Of a stretch of 64,000 nt of DNA, positions 23,284-33,191 are shown one piece after another (position 1 is the stretch's first letter; the number at the start of each line of letters is the position of its first letter). The stretch covers positions 11,345,150 through 11,409,149 of the forward strand of contig OX442417.1 in NCBI GenBank assembly GCA_949361645.1, written 5' to 3'. The notes under the pieces were generated by a model. It had not been told where the DNA came from. It saw only the letters and a program-made list of their open reading frames with translations, and ran no database searches. Made by a program: the position numbers and the translations under genes. This DNA is from Spongilla lacustris (Eukaryota; Porifera; Demospongiae; Spongillida; Spongillidae).

Positions 23284-23841
23284 TTATAGGCTGTACCAAC
23301 AAAAAAAAAATGGCTTCTTATACACCCGTTATAATGCGTTTACTCATGTTATCCTCGCGTCATACGCGGTTGTATATACATGCATGTGCTTAGTGCTATC
23401 CATCAAAATTAACCATTCTGGATTTGTACATATGCTAGGCTATTTTGTACAAGAAGCAGTATGATTAGCATGCATCGTATTATTCGTGTTCTGATTGGTA
23501 AGACACTCGGTAGCCGTTCGAAGCTGTGAAGTGTATTCCAGTGTCACGTAACGTCATTGAGCAGCTTAGCTTTCCTATATCACAAGGTGGGGGCGTGGCA
23601 TCATAACAAATGCTTCTCTAGGCGTCATATTGTCTTCTACATGTATCTTAGTTCTCCTCAATATGCTGTCCATGCACCGTCACATGTTTGTGAGCCAACG
23701 CAAGCACATGTATGCTGTATCTGTATATGATCGACCGCTAATAGCTGGGTAATAATAACTCAGTGAACAAAATATTATTGTGCATGCATTGCATATTACT
23801 ATTTATGTTTATGAATCTTACAAGTACGTGCATCATATAGG

Positions 23842-24051
23842 ATGCAGTCGATCTTGAGGTGTTGCTGTAACTGTGCTGGCATTAATTCCAAATTCAATGG
23901 ATCCAAAAAAAGAATTGAAAGCACGTGTGTTCTTAATCTTACATGCAATCCGATATGTGCCATGAGAGAGAGCTGTGATAATCGTGACCCAAGTATAAAG
24001 TCATTCAGAACTGTTGCCCCTATGTTTCTACATACGTATCACATGGTATAG
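23842..24051 (+). CDS. Cysteine-rich open frame, candidate secreted peptide exon
   Basis: A 69-residue frame with eight cysteines in the first two thirds (LRCCCNC, TC, TC, IC, SC). It shares the short motif CAGIN[SG]K with an alternative frame around 23205. Its second half (ESCDNRDPSIKSFRT) is the sequence that is tandemly repeated in the 164-bp array immediately downstream. CATATAG and GATGCAG just before it are possible 3' splice sites, so the Met may not be the true start. No family recognised. Confidence 0.3.
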   Translation: MQSILRCCCNCAGINSKFNGSKKRIESTCVLNLTCNPICAMRESCDNRDPSIKSFRTVAPMFLHTYHMV

Positions 24052-24945
24052 GCATTGAAACATGCTTGGTTGGGATGTTAACCAGACATTCAGGTCTTAG
24101 TCCTGGGCACCTGAGACCCCTTTCCTTTTAAGAGAGCTGTGATAATCATGACCCAAGTAGAAAGTCATTCAGAACTATTGCCCCTATGTTTCTACATACC
24201 TATCACATGGTATAGGCATTGAAACATGCTTGGTTGGGATGTTAACCAGACATTCAGGTCTTATTCCTGGGCACCCGAGACCTCTTTCCATTTAAGAGAG
24301 CTGTGATAATCATGACCCAAGTAGAAAGTCATTCAGAACTGTTGCCCCTATGTTTCTACATACGTATCACATGGTATAGGCATTGAAACATGCTTGGTTG
24401 GGATGTTAACCAGACATTCAGGTCTTAGTCCTGGGCACCTGAGACCCCTTTCCTTTTAAGAGTGCTGTGATAATCATGACCCAAGTAGAAAGTCATTCAG
24501 AACTGTTGCCCCTACGTTTCTACATACGTATCACATGGTATAGGCATTGAAACATGCTTGGTTGGGATGTTAACCAGACATTCAGGTCTTAGTCCTGGGC
24601 ACCTGAGACCCCTTTCCTTTTAAGAGAGCTGTGATAATCATGACCCAAGTAGAAAGTCATTCAGAACTATTGCCCCTATGTTTCTACATACCTATCACAT
24701 GGTATAGGCATTGAAACATGCTTGGTTGGGATGTTAACCAGACATTCAGGTCTTATTCCTGGGCACCCGAGACCTCTTTCCTTTTGAGAGAGCTGTGATG
24801 ATCATAGTAAGTCTAGAATTGTTGCCCCTGTGATTCCACATACTTACCACCACATGATATAGGCAATGTGACATGTTTGGTACAGCTCTAGATCTTATTC
24901 CTAGAAACCCGAGCCCCCTTTCCCTTGTTTGCTGACACCAGAACA
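23967..24945 (+). repeat. 164-bp tandem array, five units plus a decayed sixth
   Basis: Units start at 23967, 24131, 24295, 24459, 24623 and 24787, exactly 164 bp apart. Two sequence types alternate in order A-B-A-A-B: type A has TACGTATCAC and CTTAGTCCTGG, type B has TACCTATCAC and CTTATTCCTGG. Units 2 to 5 are each preceded by CTTTCC plus about TTTTAAG, a good polypyrimidine-AG border, and contain ACATG followed by GTATAG. The first unit is continuous with the cysteine-rich frame at 23842. The array could be repeated exons or a satellite seeded by an exon. Confidence 0.9.
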
Positions 24946-25159
24946 TGCATGAACTATTATCCTATCTTTAAGCACATTGGAGAGCAAAGTTCACTCGTGC
25001 CTTCATGTATATGTTCGTTCGAATAGCACTTCATACCGAATTGGGAGAATCACTCATGTTAACACTGGTCATCAAATAACCCCAGGCAGGTTCCAAATCA
25101 ATGAGTCATGATCGGATGATCGTAATCATATAAAAGCAACACATGATACATGTACAAAC

Positions 25160-26670
25160 TAAAACATCAGTAACTCTTTAAGGCCCAAAGTAGACCTTGC
25201 TGCTGAGGACAACAGAGAGTGGCTCCCTGCAGAAATAGCCTGAATGCATCTGCGAGAAAAAGAATACATTGGTGAATGGACACGCACATGTATAGACACA
25301 CCTCGTCACTAAGCACACATCCATACATCTTATCACTACGAAAATGTACACTCAATCATCAATACCTGATGAGGCCACACCCATGAAGGTCACACCCCTC
25401 CCAGGAGACCATTATGTGTGTCACATCTGCTGATTTTGAAGCACGCAGGACATGTAACACCATCGGTATTGGAAAGAATACACAAGCACATACTAAACTA
25501 CACGTATTAGATACAGGCATTTATCGGCTAACCTGATGAGGCCACACCCATGAAGGTCACACCCCTCCCAGGAGACCATTATGTGTGTCACATCTGCTGA
25601 TTTTGAAGCACGCAGGACATGTAACACCATCGGTATTGGAAAGAATACACAAGTACATACTAAACTACACGTATTAGATACAGGCATTTATCGGCTAACC
25701 TGATGAGGCCACACCCATGAAGGTCACACCCCTCCCAGGAGACCATTATGTGTGTCACATCTGCTGATTTCGAAGCACGCAGGACATGTAACACCATCGG
25801 TATTGGAAAGAATACACAAGTACATACTAAACTACACGTATTAGATACAGGCATTTATCGGCTAACCTGATGAGGCCACACCCATGAAGGTCACACCCCT
25901 CCCAGGAGACCATTATGTGTGTCACATCTGCTGATTTTGAAGCACGCAGGACATGTAACACCATCGGTATTGGAAAGAATACACAAGTACATACTAAACT
26001 ACACGTATCAGATACAGGCATTTATCGGCTAACCTGATGAGGCCACACCCATGAAGGTCACGCCCCTCCCAGGAGACCATTATGTGTGTCACATCTGCTA
26101 ATTTTGAAGCATGCAGGACATGTAACACCATCGGTATTGGAAAGAATACACAAGTACATACTTAACTACACGTATTAGATACAGGCAATTATCGGCTAAC
26201 CTGATGAGGCCACACCCATGAAGGTCACACCCCTCCCAGGAGACCATTATGTGCGTCACATCTGCTGATTTTGAAGCACTCAGGACATGTACATGTAGCA
26301 CCATAGCTATTCCAAAGGATGCCCATGTCTATACTTCACTTTAGATATTGACCTGATGAGGCCACGCCCATGAAGGTTACACACCTCCCTGTGTTACATC
26401 TGCTGATCTTGATTCTTGAAGCATTCAGGACACGAAGATAGCTAATCCAAATAACGCCCATGTCCACATCCATGAAAGTCACACATACCTTCATTGTTCA
26501 AATAGAACTGGTGATTTATAAGCATGTAATGGTGATGAAAACAAATGGAATAAATTTCAACCCCTACGTTCTTACAGCGGGAGCGCTGATACAGTACTGA
26601 CGTCCACGTCCGTAGATGCCACCACGATGCATGAATCCCAAAATACGATCGACGAACCCGCACCTTACTA
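25160..26670 (-). CDS. Possible minus-strand gene with repeated exon-like units
   Basis: At the 5' side a minus-strand segment (about 26633-26579) encodes MHRGGIYGRGRQYC and ends CCGCT before GTAAGAACG. At the 3' side TTCTTTTTCTCGCAG is followed by a short frame that stops at TAA near 25180, a strong acceptor. Between them are six 167-bp units, each with AAAATCAG, a conserved 61-64 nt block and CATCAG before GTTAGC. The block encodes VTHIMVSWEGCDLHGCGLI. Block length is not a multiple of 3, so simple in-frame exon repetition does not work; the transcript may be non-coding or the borders may differ. No family recognised. Confidence 0.25.
25365..26390 (-). repeat. 167-bp tandem array, six units plus a decayed seventh
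   Basis: Units begin CCTGATGAGGCCACACCCAT on the plus strand at 25365, 25532, 25699, 25866, 26033 and 26200, exactly 167 bp apart and nearly identical. A shorter decayed unit starts at 26351. Three ORFs of 64 residues are identical copies caused by the repeat. Confidence 0.95.
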
Positions 26671-27628
26671 GCTAGTAGGCCTAGCCCGCACAGATCGAGT
26701 ACGAATCAAGCAGACATGCACATGCACCTGGACGTACCGAACTTTAAAGAAGGAGAAGCTCAAAACTGGTTGCCGTGCTTATATATGTTGAAGTAATAAT
26801 AGCTTCGAAGATTTTTATCCTATAATTAACATTTAGAATTTACGGTTGTTGCGTATACTTGATGAGTCATGTGCGTATACTACGATGGTTAGTGAATACA
26901 ATCGACACCTGCGGATTCTTAAAATATACCAATGCGTATTTTAGAAATATAGACACACATGGTATATTTATGGTATACCAGAAGTATACGCAAAAATATA
27001 CACCAGTGTATACTACCTTTTTTTGCACAGTGAAGCCTACAATTTCTTCGAGTGTTCTGTCTACGTAATGGCATTTGTACTGCGTGGTATCACTTGTATA
27101 GGGGTCAAAGCCCTAGCCAGCTCTCACCTGGCTGATGTTGCACGGTGACGTGAAACTTGGATGATAGCTAAGCCAGACTTAACGGTTCTATTCTTTCTGG
27201 TCACTGCACATGCATGGCTGGGTAAGTGCTTAATCTTTCTTGCTTCCTAAACGAGAACACAGTCAGGACGAAGTCTACATCATTGCTGGGTCAGGGGACC
27301 CGACGGATGTTTACTAGTAGGTTTTCCTGATCGTGAGCGTAAACTGACACAGTGAAACTGAAGCGCTCGATCCCACATGGAAATGACACATACATACCAG
27401 ATACAATATATAATCACCACAGATCCGCGAGTGTAACATGGGCATCCAGTAGTTGGGCGTAGCCCGACCATATATACGCCACGGTCTGCTACGGCCAACC
27501 AGTTCTACCTTTTATTTATTTCTGTTGTCAGGGATGATTCTTAGATGTAAAATGATAAAATCCAAGGCTAGATCGTTCACCATGGCGACTTCTACAACTA
27601 ATCGCACAGCAACTAACAAACATTTACA
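26671..27628. other. No gene recognised; TATAC-rich repeat at 26850-27030
   Basis: Around 26850-27030 the sequence is full of GTATAC and TATACGC motifs and ends TTTTTGCACAGTG. Similar TATAC-rich pieces occur at 60440-60600 and 61735-61855, the latter with the same TTTTTGCACAGTG end, so this is a dispersed repeat family. The rest holds no supported gene. Confidence 0.5.
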
Positions 27629-28150
27629 CAGCAAATATAAAAGTGTGAAGGCCCCCTATTCTTTGGTGTGAACGTAGTACGCCAATAGACACACCAAATC
27701 AAGTGTGACCGTCACACCCAAGCGCTGGCGATTTCATCCAAAAAGCAGAAGGGGGAAAAAAAAAAAAAAAGGAAAACAATTATGTACTGGTTAGGATGGG
27801 AACCCGTGATATTCTGCACTACAGCCCTGTACCTAACTCCACAAGCTATCACGACATGATTGATTTGTACGTAACTAAATTACCCTTTATCCCACAATGT
27901 CATCAATTATAAATACAAAGTAAAACTGGGTGAAGGTCACACCAAATAACCGGGTGAATTCACACAAACTCACTCGATGGTGTGATATCACACCAAAGAT
28001 AAAATTTAGTGTGAAGGTCACACCAAATAACGGAGTGAATTCACTCGATGGGTGTGATATCACACGAAGATAATATTTAGTGTGATGGTCACCCTTTTTA
28101 AAACGTACTACGGGTGATTATAGGTGACCTTCACACTTTTTTATCTGCTG
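27629..28150. mobile_element. 522-bp MITE-like element with inner tandem repeat
   Basis: The left end CAGCAAATATAAAAGTGTGA is close to the reverse complement of the right end (CAGCAGATAAAAAAGTGTGA), and GTAGTACG follows in both arms. Inside, a segment with GAAGGTCACACCAAATAAC is repeated twice (about 27925-28015 and 28005-28085). No target duplication was found. Confidence 0.6.
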
Positions 28151-28622
28151 TGAAGGCACTGACAATAAAATTGCCAACCAAACTTATTATTCATTGATTT
28201 TGGTCACGTGCTTGAGTGTCCATTGGACCTAGTATGGGGGAGCGCTGTAAGCTCCCTGTCGGGCGGAGCCCCAGCCGCTTTGCAAATTTTACACTTTTAA
28301 GGTCACAAAACATAGCATAATTGCGTAGAAACATGCTAAAACCAGGTAGAATAGTAAATCACTTGCTTCCAGACTAGTACTTTCCTGTAGAATTGAACGG
28401 CATAACGATCGATATACGGTATCCGCTCAACGATCCGCATACTTTACAATAGGTTGCATATATAGATCGGAATACTGTGGGCTGGGACATTTATAACAAT
28501 CACTCCACCTACCACTATTGGAAGGATCGTTGCGCCGTCAGTATCGTCGTGCGTACCGTAAGAAGTCATGAATTTTTAATAAGAAGGTTTTGCGGGGAGG
28601 GGGGGGGGGGGGGGGGGGGGGG
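28151..28622. other. No gene; dispersed repeat and a long G run
   Basis: 28265-28345 matches the repeat at 21690-21765. The G run at about 28596-28622 is the insertion target of the element that follows. Confidence 0.6.
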
Positions 28623-28817
28623 TAGTCTCGTGCCCAGACCCAATGCATCGCAGCTGCGGATGAATTACATTACCGCTACGCTTGCATAGGGTCTGGAGAC
28701 ATTCGCGTACAATGTTTGTGCCGTGCAGGGCCCAATGTTTACAAGTTAATGTCAGATTATAAACATACTGTCATGTGACACTTGAATGAATACTGGTGGC
28801 TGCTGTGCCTATGGTGT

Positions 28818-29601
28818 TAGTCTCGTACCCAGACCCTGATTCCCACAGCTGCGGATGGATTACATCACCGCTACGTGGAAAGAGGGTCTGGTGAACTGCC
28901 GTACTCAATTCTGTCCACGGTCACCAGAATGTTGGGGAACCAATCAGATTCGAGGTATGGAGTAATTGCATACCTTAGTTATTGTTGGGAGTTATTGGTA
29001 ATTGCGATGGTGTTGGAGGATGTACGGCGAACGATCAAGTGAGCGGGTGAACGTAAGGGTTGTTTTACACATACAACAAACACTTCCCAATCATCGTAGA
29101 CGTACTACTGGATCGGGATGTCGTCGTATGTCTTGCAACTGGCATGGGAGTCACTTTGTTAAGCCATTTCTGCCTTGGGCATTTGATGTAGTCTCGTACC
29201 CAGACCCAAATGTACGTAACGATGATTATCGCTTACAGTATAACATCACGTACGTGATGTTATACTGTAAGCGATAATCATCGTTACGTACATTTGGGTC
29301 TGGGTACGAGACTACATTTGATGCGCGGTGGGAGGAAGGACAACGAGCGAAGCGTTGTTCGGAAACGTTTTGTCCTTTCTCCTCTGTCAGTTGCGTTAAT
29401 TAATTATTCAATTAACTAATTGCATTCGTGTTGACGCTAAACATATTCATATACGTCACTGCATTCCTCCCGACGTTAGATTAATAATATTATGTAATCG
29501 CGGGACAAAATTGAGTACGGCAGTTCACCAGACCCTCTTTCCACGTAGCGGTGATGTAATCCATCCGCAGCTGTGGGAATCAGGGTCTGGGTACGAGACT
29601 A
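28818..29601. mobile_element. Middle nested Academ-like MITE with 9-bp duplication
   Basis: Ends TAGTCTCGTACCCAGACCCT and the reverse complement. The 9-bp duplication CTATGGTGT is perfect at 28809-28817 and 29602-29610. A shorter relative at 30089-30509 lacks the third nested element and most of the right half. Confidence 0.9.
29189..29314. mobile_element. Inner 126-bp palindromic MITE with 9-bp duplication
   Basis: It is an essentially perfect palindrome centred near 29251. The 9-bp duplication CATTTGATG is perfect at 29180-29188 and 29315-29323. It shares the subterminal motif ATCGCTTACAGTATAA with the ends of the 3,972-bp element at 31215, so it is built from that element's termini. Confidence 0.95.
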
Positions 29602-30088
29602 CTATGGTGTGCTCTTAACAGAGTAGGGAAAAGTTAACGGAGCTCTGTCTTACCAGTCGTTATCCATTGAAGTGTTTAAGGCCCGGGAGGTTTAAAGGTG
29701 TTTATACCGCCGTGTTTCTACAAGGCCTAAAACGGCAACTTGGGTTTGACTCTCAAGCATATGCGGTTGTACTAGCTACGAACGCGCTCCAAACAACAGC
29801 ACCAATCTTCAGCCACGGCAACAAAGCCTTCTTTCTTTGCTTCGCGAGTTATGACATTAGCGATTAATAATGACATCATTCTTATTGCCAGCAAAACATA
29901 AAGTCACGCGTTTTTAAGTATATTCATCATAAACACGAAATTTGATTGGTTGCGTTACAAATCCTGCTCCCTGTGCACAAACATTGTACGCGAATGTCTC
30001 CAGACCCTATGCAAGCGTAGCGGTAATGTAATTCATCCGCAGCTGCGATGCATTGGGTGTGGGCACGAGACTAGGGGGGGTAATACCC

Positions 30089-30509
30089 TAGTCTCGTGCC
30101 CAGACTCTAATTCCCACAGCTGCGGATAGATTACATCACCGCTACGTGGAAAGAGGGTCTGGTGAACTGCTGCACTCAATTCTGTCCACGGTCACCAGAA
30201 TGTTGGGGAACCAATCAGATTCGAGGTATGGAGTAATTGCATACCATAGTTATTATTGGAAGTTATTGGTAATTGCGATGGTGTTGGAGGATGTACGGCG
30301 AACGATCAAGTGAGCGGGTGAACGTAAGGGTTGTTTTACACATACGACAAACACTTCCCAATCATCGTAGACGTACTACTGGATCGGGATGTCTTCGTAT
30401 GTCTTGCAACTGGCATGGGAGTCACTTTGTTATGCCGTAACTTTCTTTCCACGTAGCGGTGATGTAATCCATCCGCAGCTGTGGGAATCAGGGTCTGGGT
30501 ACGAGACTA
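30089..30509. mobile_element. 421-bp Academ-like MITE, deletion relative of the middle element
   Basis: Both ends are TAGTCTCGT(G/A)CCCAGA type, and the left 340 bp match 28818-29150 closely. The flanks GTAATACCC and GGTGTACCC are only partly alike, so the target duplication, if any, has decayed. Confidence 0.85.
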
Positions 30510-30528
30510 GGTGTACCCCAGCCGCCCC

Positions 30529-30602
30529 TAGTCTCGTTCCCAGACCCTATTTATTGAGAAACAACCTTGTTTCTAAATAAATAGGGTCTGGGAACGAGAC
30601 AA
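30529..30602. mobile_element. 74-bp minimal palindromic MITE of the same family
   Basis: TAGTCTCGTTCCCAGACCCT is followed by a short AT loop and the reverse complement. Flanks AGCCGCCCC (30520-30528) and AGCCGCCCG (30603-30611) form a 9-bp duplication with one mismatch. It is little more than two termini joined. Confidence 0.85.
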
Positions 30603-31214
30603 AGCCGCCCGCCCCGCCCCCCCCCCTCCCCCCCTCCTGGATCCGCCACTGCGAGTATTGGTGGAAGGAGCTGTAGAGACCCCATGTTTCACAGCGTGGA
30701 ACAGACGCCATATTTAGCCTGCTGATTTGGCCGCATGGCCGGCTTACCGCTTGCCAGGCATGCGCTTTTTTAATTTATAAGCTAACGGCAACTACTCCTG
30801 AGAACTTCCCGCGTAGCTGTGGTCTGAGTACGGAGACTATGTACATGCTTTAGATGTTTAATCACGTGACCAATTTACGGTACATCACGTGGACTTTGGC
30901 ATTCGAGCTATTGTAGGTGATTTTGTGGTGTAACTGGTTTGTTCTTACTGACCATTTCTCGTGCTAGTCGCGGTTGAGCGCTATCGTATAGCTTGGTACT
31001 ACTACTCTTGCGAAGGTGAGGTTATTGCTTTGTGTAGGGTGGACGGCACTTGTGCAGTTGAGTGTGAGGGGAGTGTTAGCTAGGTCGAAAAGAAACGGGG
31101 AGGGGGAGGGGTTGGGAACCCCTCCCTCCTAATGTGAAGAGCGTCAAATAAGCGTCACTGACTCAGCATCCCCCACACACACTGGCGCATTTTTAAGGCT
31201 TACCCCCCCCCCCC
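30603..31214. other. No gene; C-rich flank of the autonomous element
   Basis: A C/G-rich stretch at 30605-30640 and a run of C at 31203-31214, the latter being the insertion target of the element at 31215. No coding sequence is recognised. Confidence 0.55.
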
Positions 31215-31390
31215 TAGTCTCGTACCCAGACCCACCATGACGTAAGCGTTTATCGCTTACAGTATAAACACTACGACAGGTGGGTCTGGGAATATCGTCA
31301 AACATTTTTGTTCCAGCGTCCCTGATTTTTGAGGACGGAAGTTTACATCTAAATTTAGATATACGTAATGCGCAATGCCGGTCCGTGATT
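31215..31390 (+). repeat. Left terminal inverted repeat of the Academ-like element
   Basis: It matches the reverse complement of 35020-35186 with few differences, through GGACGGAAGTTTACATCTAA and TATACGTAATG to the first codons of the helicase (TCCGTGATTACACAAAT). It presumably serves for transposase binding and as promoter of the helicase gene. Confidence 0.9.
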
Positions 31391-32836
31391 ACACAAATCA
31401 ATTTGCAACCCCTCAGCTTAGCGCGATGTCGGATGAAGGCCTGGTCGTGGAGTCAATATTGCATGCTGCCCGTAGGTTAGGATACCATGATCTTCGAGAG
31501 CATCAATTGGACGCTGCAAAGAAATTCTTGCAAGGGAATGACGTCTTTGTTAGTCTGCCTACTGGAAGTGGAAAGTCCCTTATTTATGCTGTTCTGCCGT
31601 TTGCGTTTGACCATCTACGTGGCAGCGAAGGCAGCATTGTTGTCGTTGTTTCACCTTTACTCTCGCTAATGAAGGATCAAGTAAGAGTTATTAACTTTAT
31701 ATGAGCACTTTATGTCTAAGGTTGCTGCGATGTGTGTGCGAGGACTTAGAGCAGCCTGCATTACTGGTGAAGCAAGCAGTGATCGACAGCTACAGGCCAG
31801 TGTCATGAATGGAGAGTTCCAACTTCTCTTTATTGGTCCTGAACTTCTACTACTAAACCCTCTTTGGAGAGCCATGGTTCGGGTTCCTGTTTACATTGAA
31901 AAACTAGTAGCTTTTGCTATTGACGAAGCTCACTGCATTACTCAATGGTAAGATTACTTGCATATACAGGATTCATATAATTGTGTGTGCATTTTTAGGG
32001 GGGATAACTTTAGGCAGGAATTCAGCAACCTCGGAGAGATTAGATGCTTGATACCACCTAGCATTAATCTCCTGGCTTTGACAGCTACTGCTTCAGTCAC
32101 AACAAGAAAGAAAATACAGTGCATTCTAGGAATGAATGATCCTGTCATCATTGCTATGTCACCAGACAAGACCAATATGTCCTACTGGGTGAAAGAAAGA
32201 AGAGCTGTAGATGAAATATTTGCTCCACTTGCTGCTAAGTTACGTAATGAGAGAACCAAAATGCCTCGAGTTATCATCTTCTGTCGGCGATGTGAAGACT
32301 GTGCATCAATATATGACTTTTTCCTCTCCACTCTAAAGCATGAATTTACTGAGCCGATATCTGCCCCTAATGTGTCCAAGTTCAGACTAGTGGACATGTA
32401 CACTAGTGTCACCCAAAAGGAGGTTCAGGAACGCATTGTAAAATCATTCTCCTGTGCTACTGCCTCTCTTCGCATAGTAGTATGCACTATTGCATTCGGT
32501 ATGGGGATAGATTGTGTAGGTGTCAACCAGGTTATTCACTGGAGGCCTTCGGCTGATGTGGAAAGTTACATGCAAGAATCTGGTAGAGCTGGGCGAAGTG
32601 GTCAGGCATCTAGTGCAGTAATTTATGCAAACAAATCTGACCTCAGCAATAGGACTACTTCAAAAGAAATGAAGAACTATTGTGTCCAACAACAGATGTG
32701 CAGGCGTTCTATTCTGTGTTCCTACTTTGACTGTTCAAAAGCACAAGTTATTGGTTGTGCATGTTGTGACATTTGTTCTAAGAACTGTGAGTGCAGTGAT
32801 TGTAAATGTAAAAGCTTCCCTGTCCAACTATCTTAA
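31375..32836 (+). CDS. RecQ-like DNA helicase of a transposon
   Basis: Three exons (31375-31680, 31721-31947, 31999-32836) joined by GT-AG introns of 40 and 51 bp give 456 residues with matching phases. Visible motifs in order are a Q motif (LREHQ), Walker A (LPTGSGKS), Ia (VVSPLLSLMKDQ), the DEAH box (IDEAHCITQW), III (ALTATAS), IV (RVIIFCRRC), V (VVCTIAFGMGID) and VI (QESGRAGRSGQ), followed by the cysteine-rich RecQ zinc region (CRRSILCSYFDC and CACCDIC). RecQ proteins unwind DNA 3' to 5'. The RQC winged helix and HRDC domains are missing, so this is a short form. Its position inside the terminal repeats beside the DUF6589 gene suggests a role in transposition. The start may be this Met or the one 17 residues on. 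Confidence 0.93.
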
Positions 32837-33019
32837 TTAATTCATGCTATTGTTGTGACTGTGCCATAGGAGTGATTACGTAGGGACAGCTGCTAAGCCA
32901 CTTGTTAACATTGCTGATAATGTGACAGCTGTCATAACAGTGATATCACAAATACATCTGACAAGAAGAGGTGGTGCCAAGGATATTGGGTGCCAATGAT
33001 GGTGATTGTACTTGACCAA

Positions 33020-33099
<80 letters not shown>

Positions 33100-33118
33100 T
33101 GTGTGTGTCTGTGTGTAG
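33020..33118. repeat. (GT)n microsatellite between the two transposon genes
   Basis: A nearly pure GT run of about 95 bp separates the 3' ends of the convergent genes. Histidine/threonine-rich minus-strand frames there are artefacts. Confidence 0.97.
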
Positions 33119-33191
33119 GAAATAGAGGGAGTAAGTTTAGAAGTACTGGTAATATGCAATAAAGGAAATTATATGCAAGTAAAACCATTTA

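Larger units (their letters stand above)
28623..30073. mobile_element. Outer Academ-like MITE inserted in a G run
   Basis: Ends TAGTCTCGTGCCCAGACCCA and its near-perfect reverse complement. The arms match for about 100 bp, including GCAGCTGCGGATGAATTACA. It is flanked by G runs on both sides, consistent with a GGGGGGGGG target duplication. It contains a second element of the same family (28818-29601), which in turn contains a third (29189-29314). No protein is encoded. Confidence 0.85.

Noticed and set aside
25365..25385. CTGATGAG at the start of every 167-bp unit suggested a hammerhead ribozyme satellite
   Set aside because: No GAAA follows a plausible stem II (the sequence continues GGCCACACCCATGAAGGTCA) and no matching stem III/cleavage triplet was found.
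23967..26390. Regularly spaced repeats as a CRISPR array
   Set aside because: The units are 164/167 bp with no short repeat plus unique spacer pattern, and the genome is eukaryotic.
29002..29277. A 91-residue plus frame at 29.0-29.3 kb
   Set aside because: It lies across nested MITE sequence and ends in the arm of a palindrome; no domain is present.
32932..33188. Histidine/threonine-rich minus frames at the GT run
   Set aside because: They are translations of a (GT)n microsatellite between two convergent genes.
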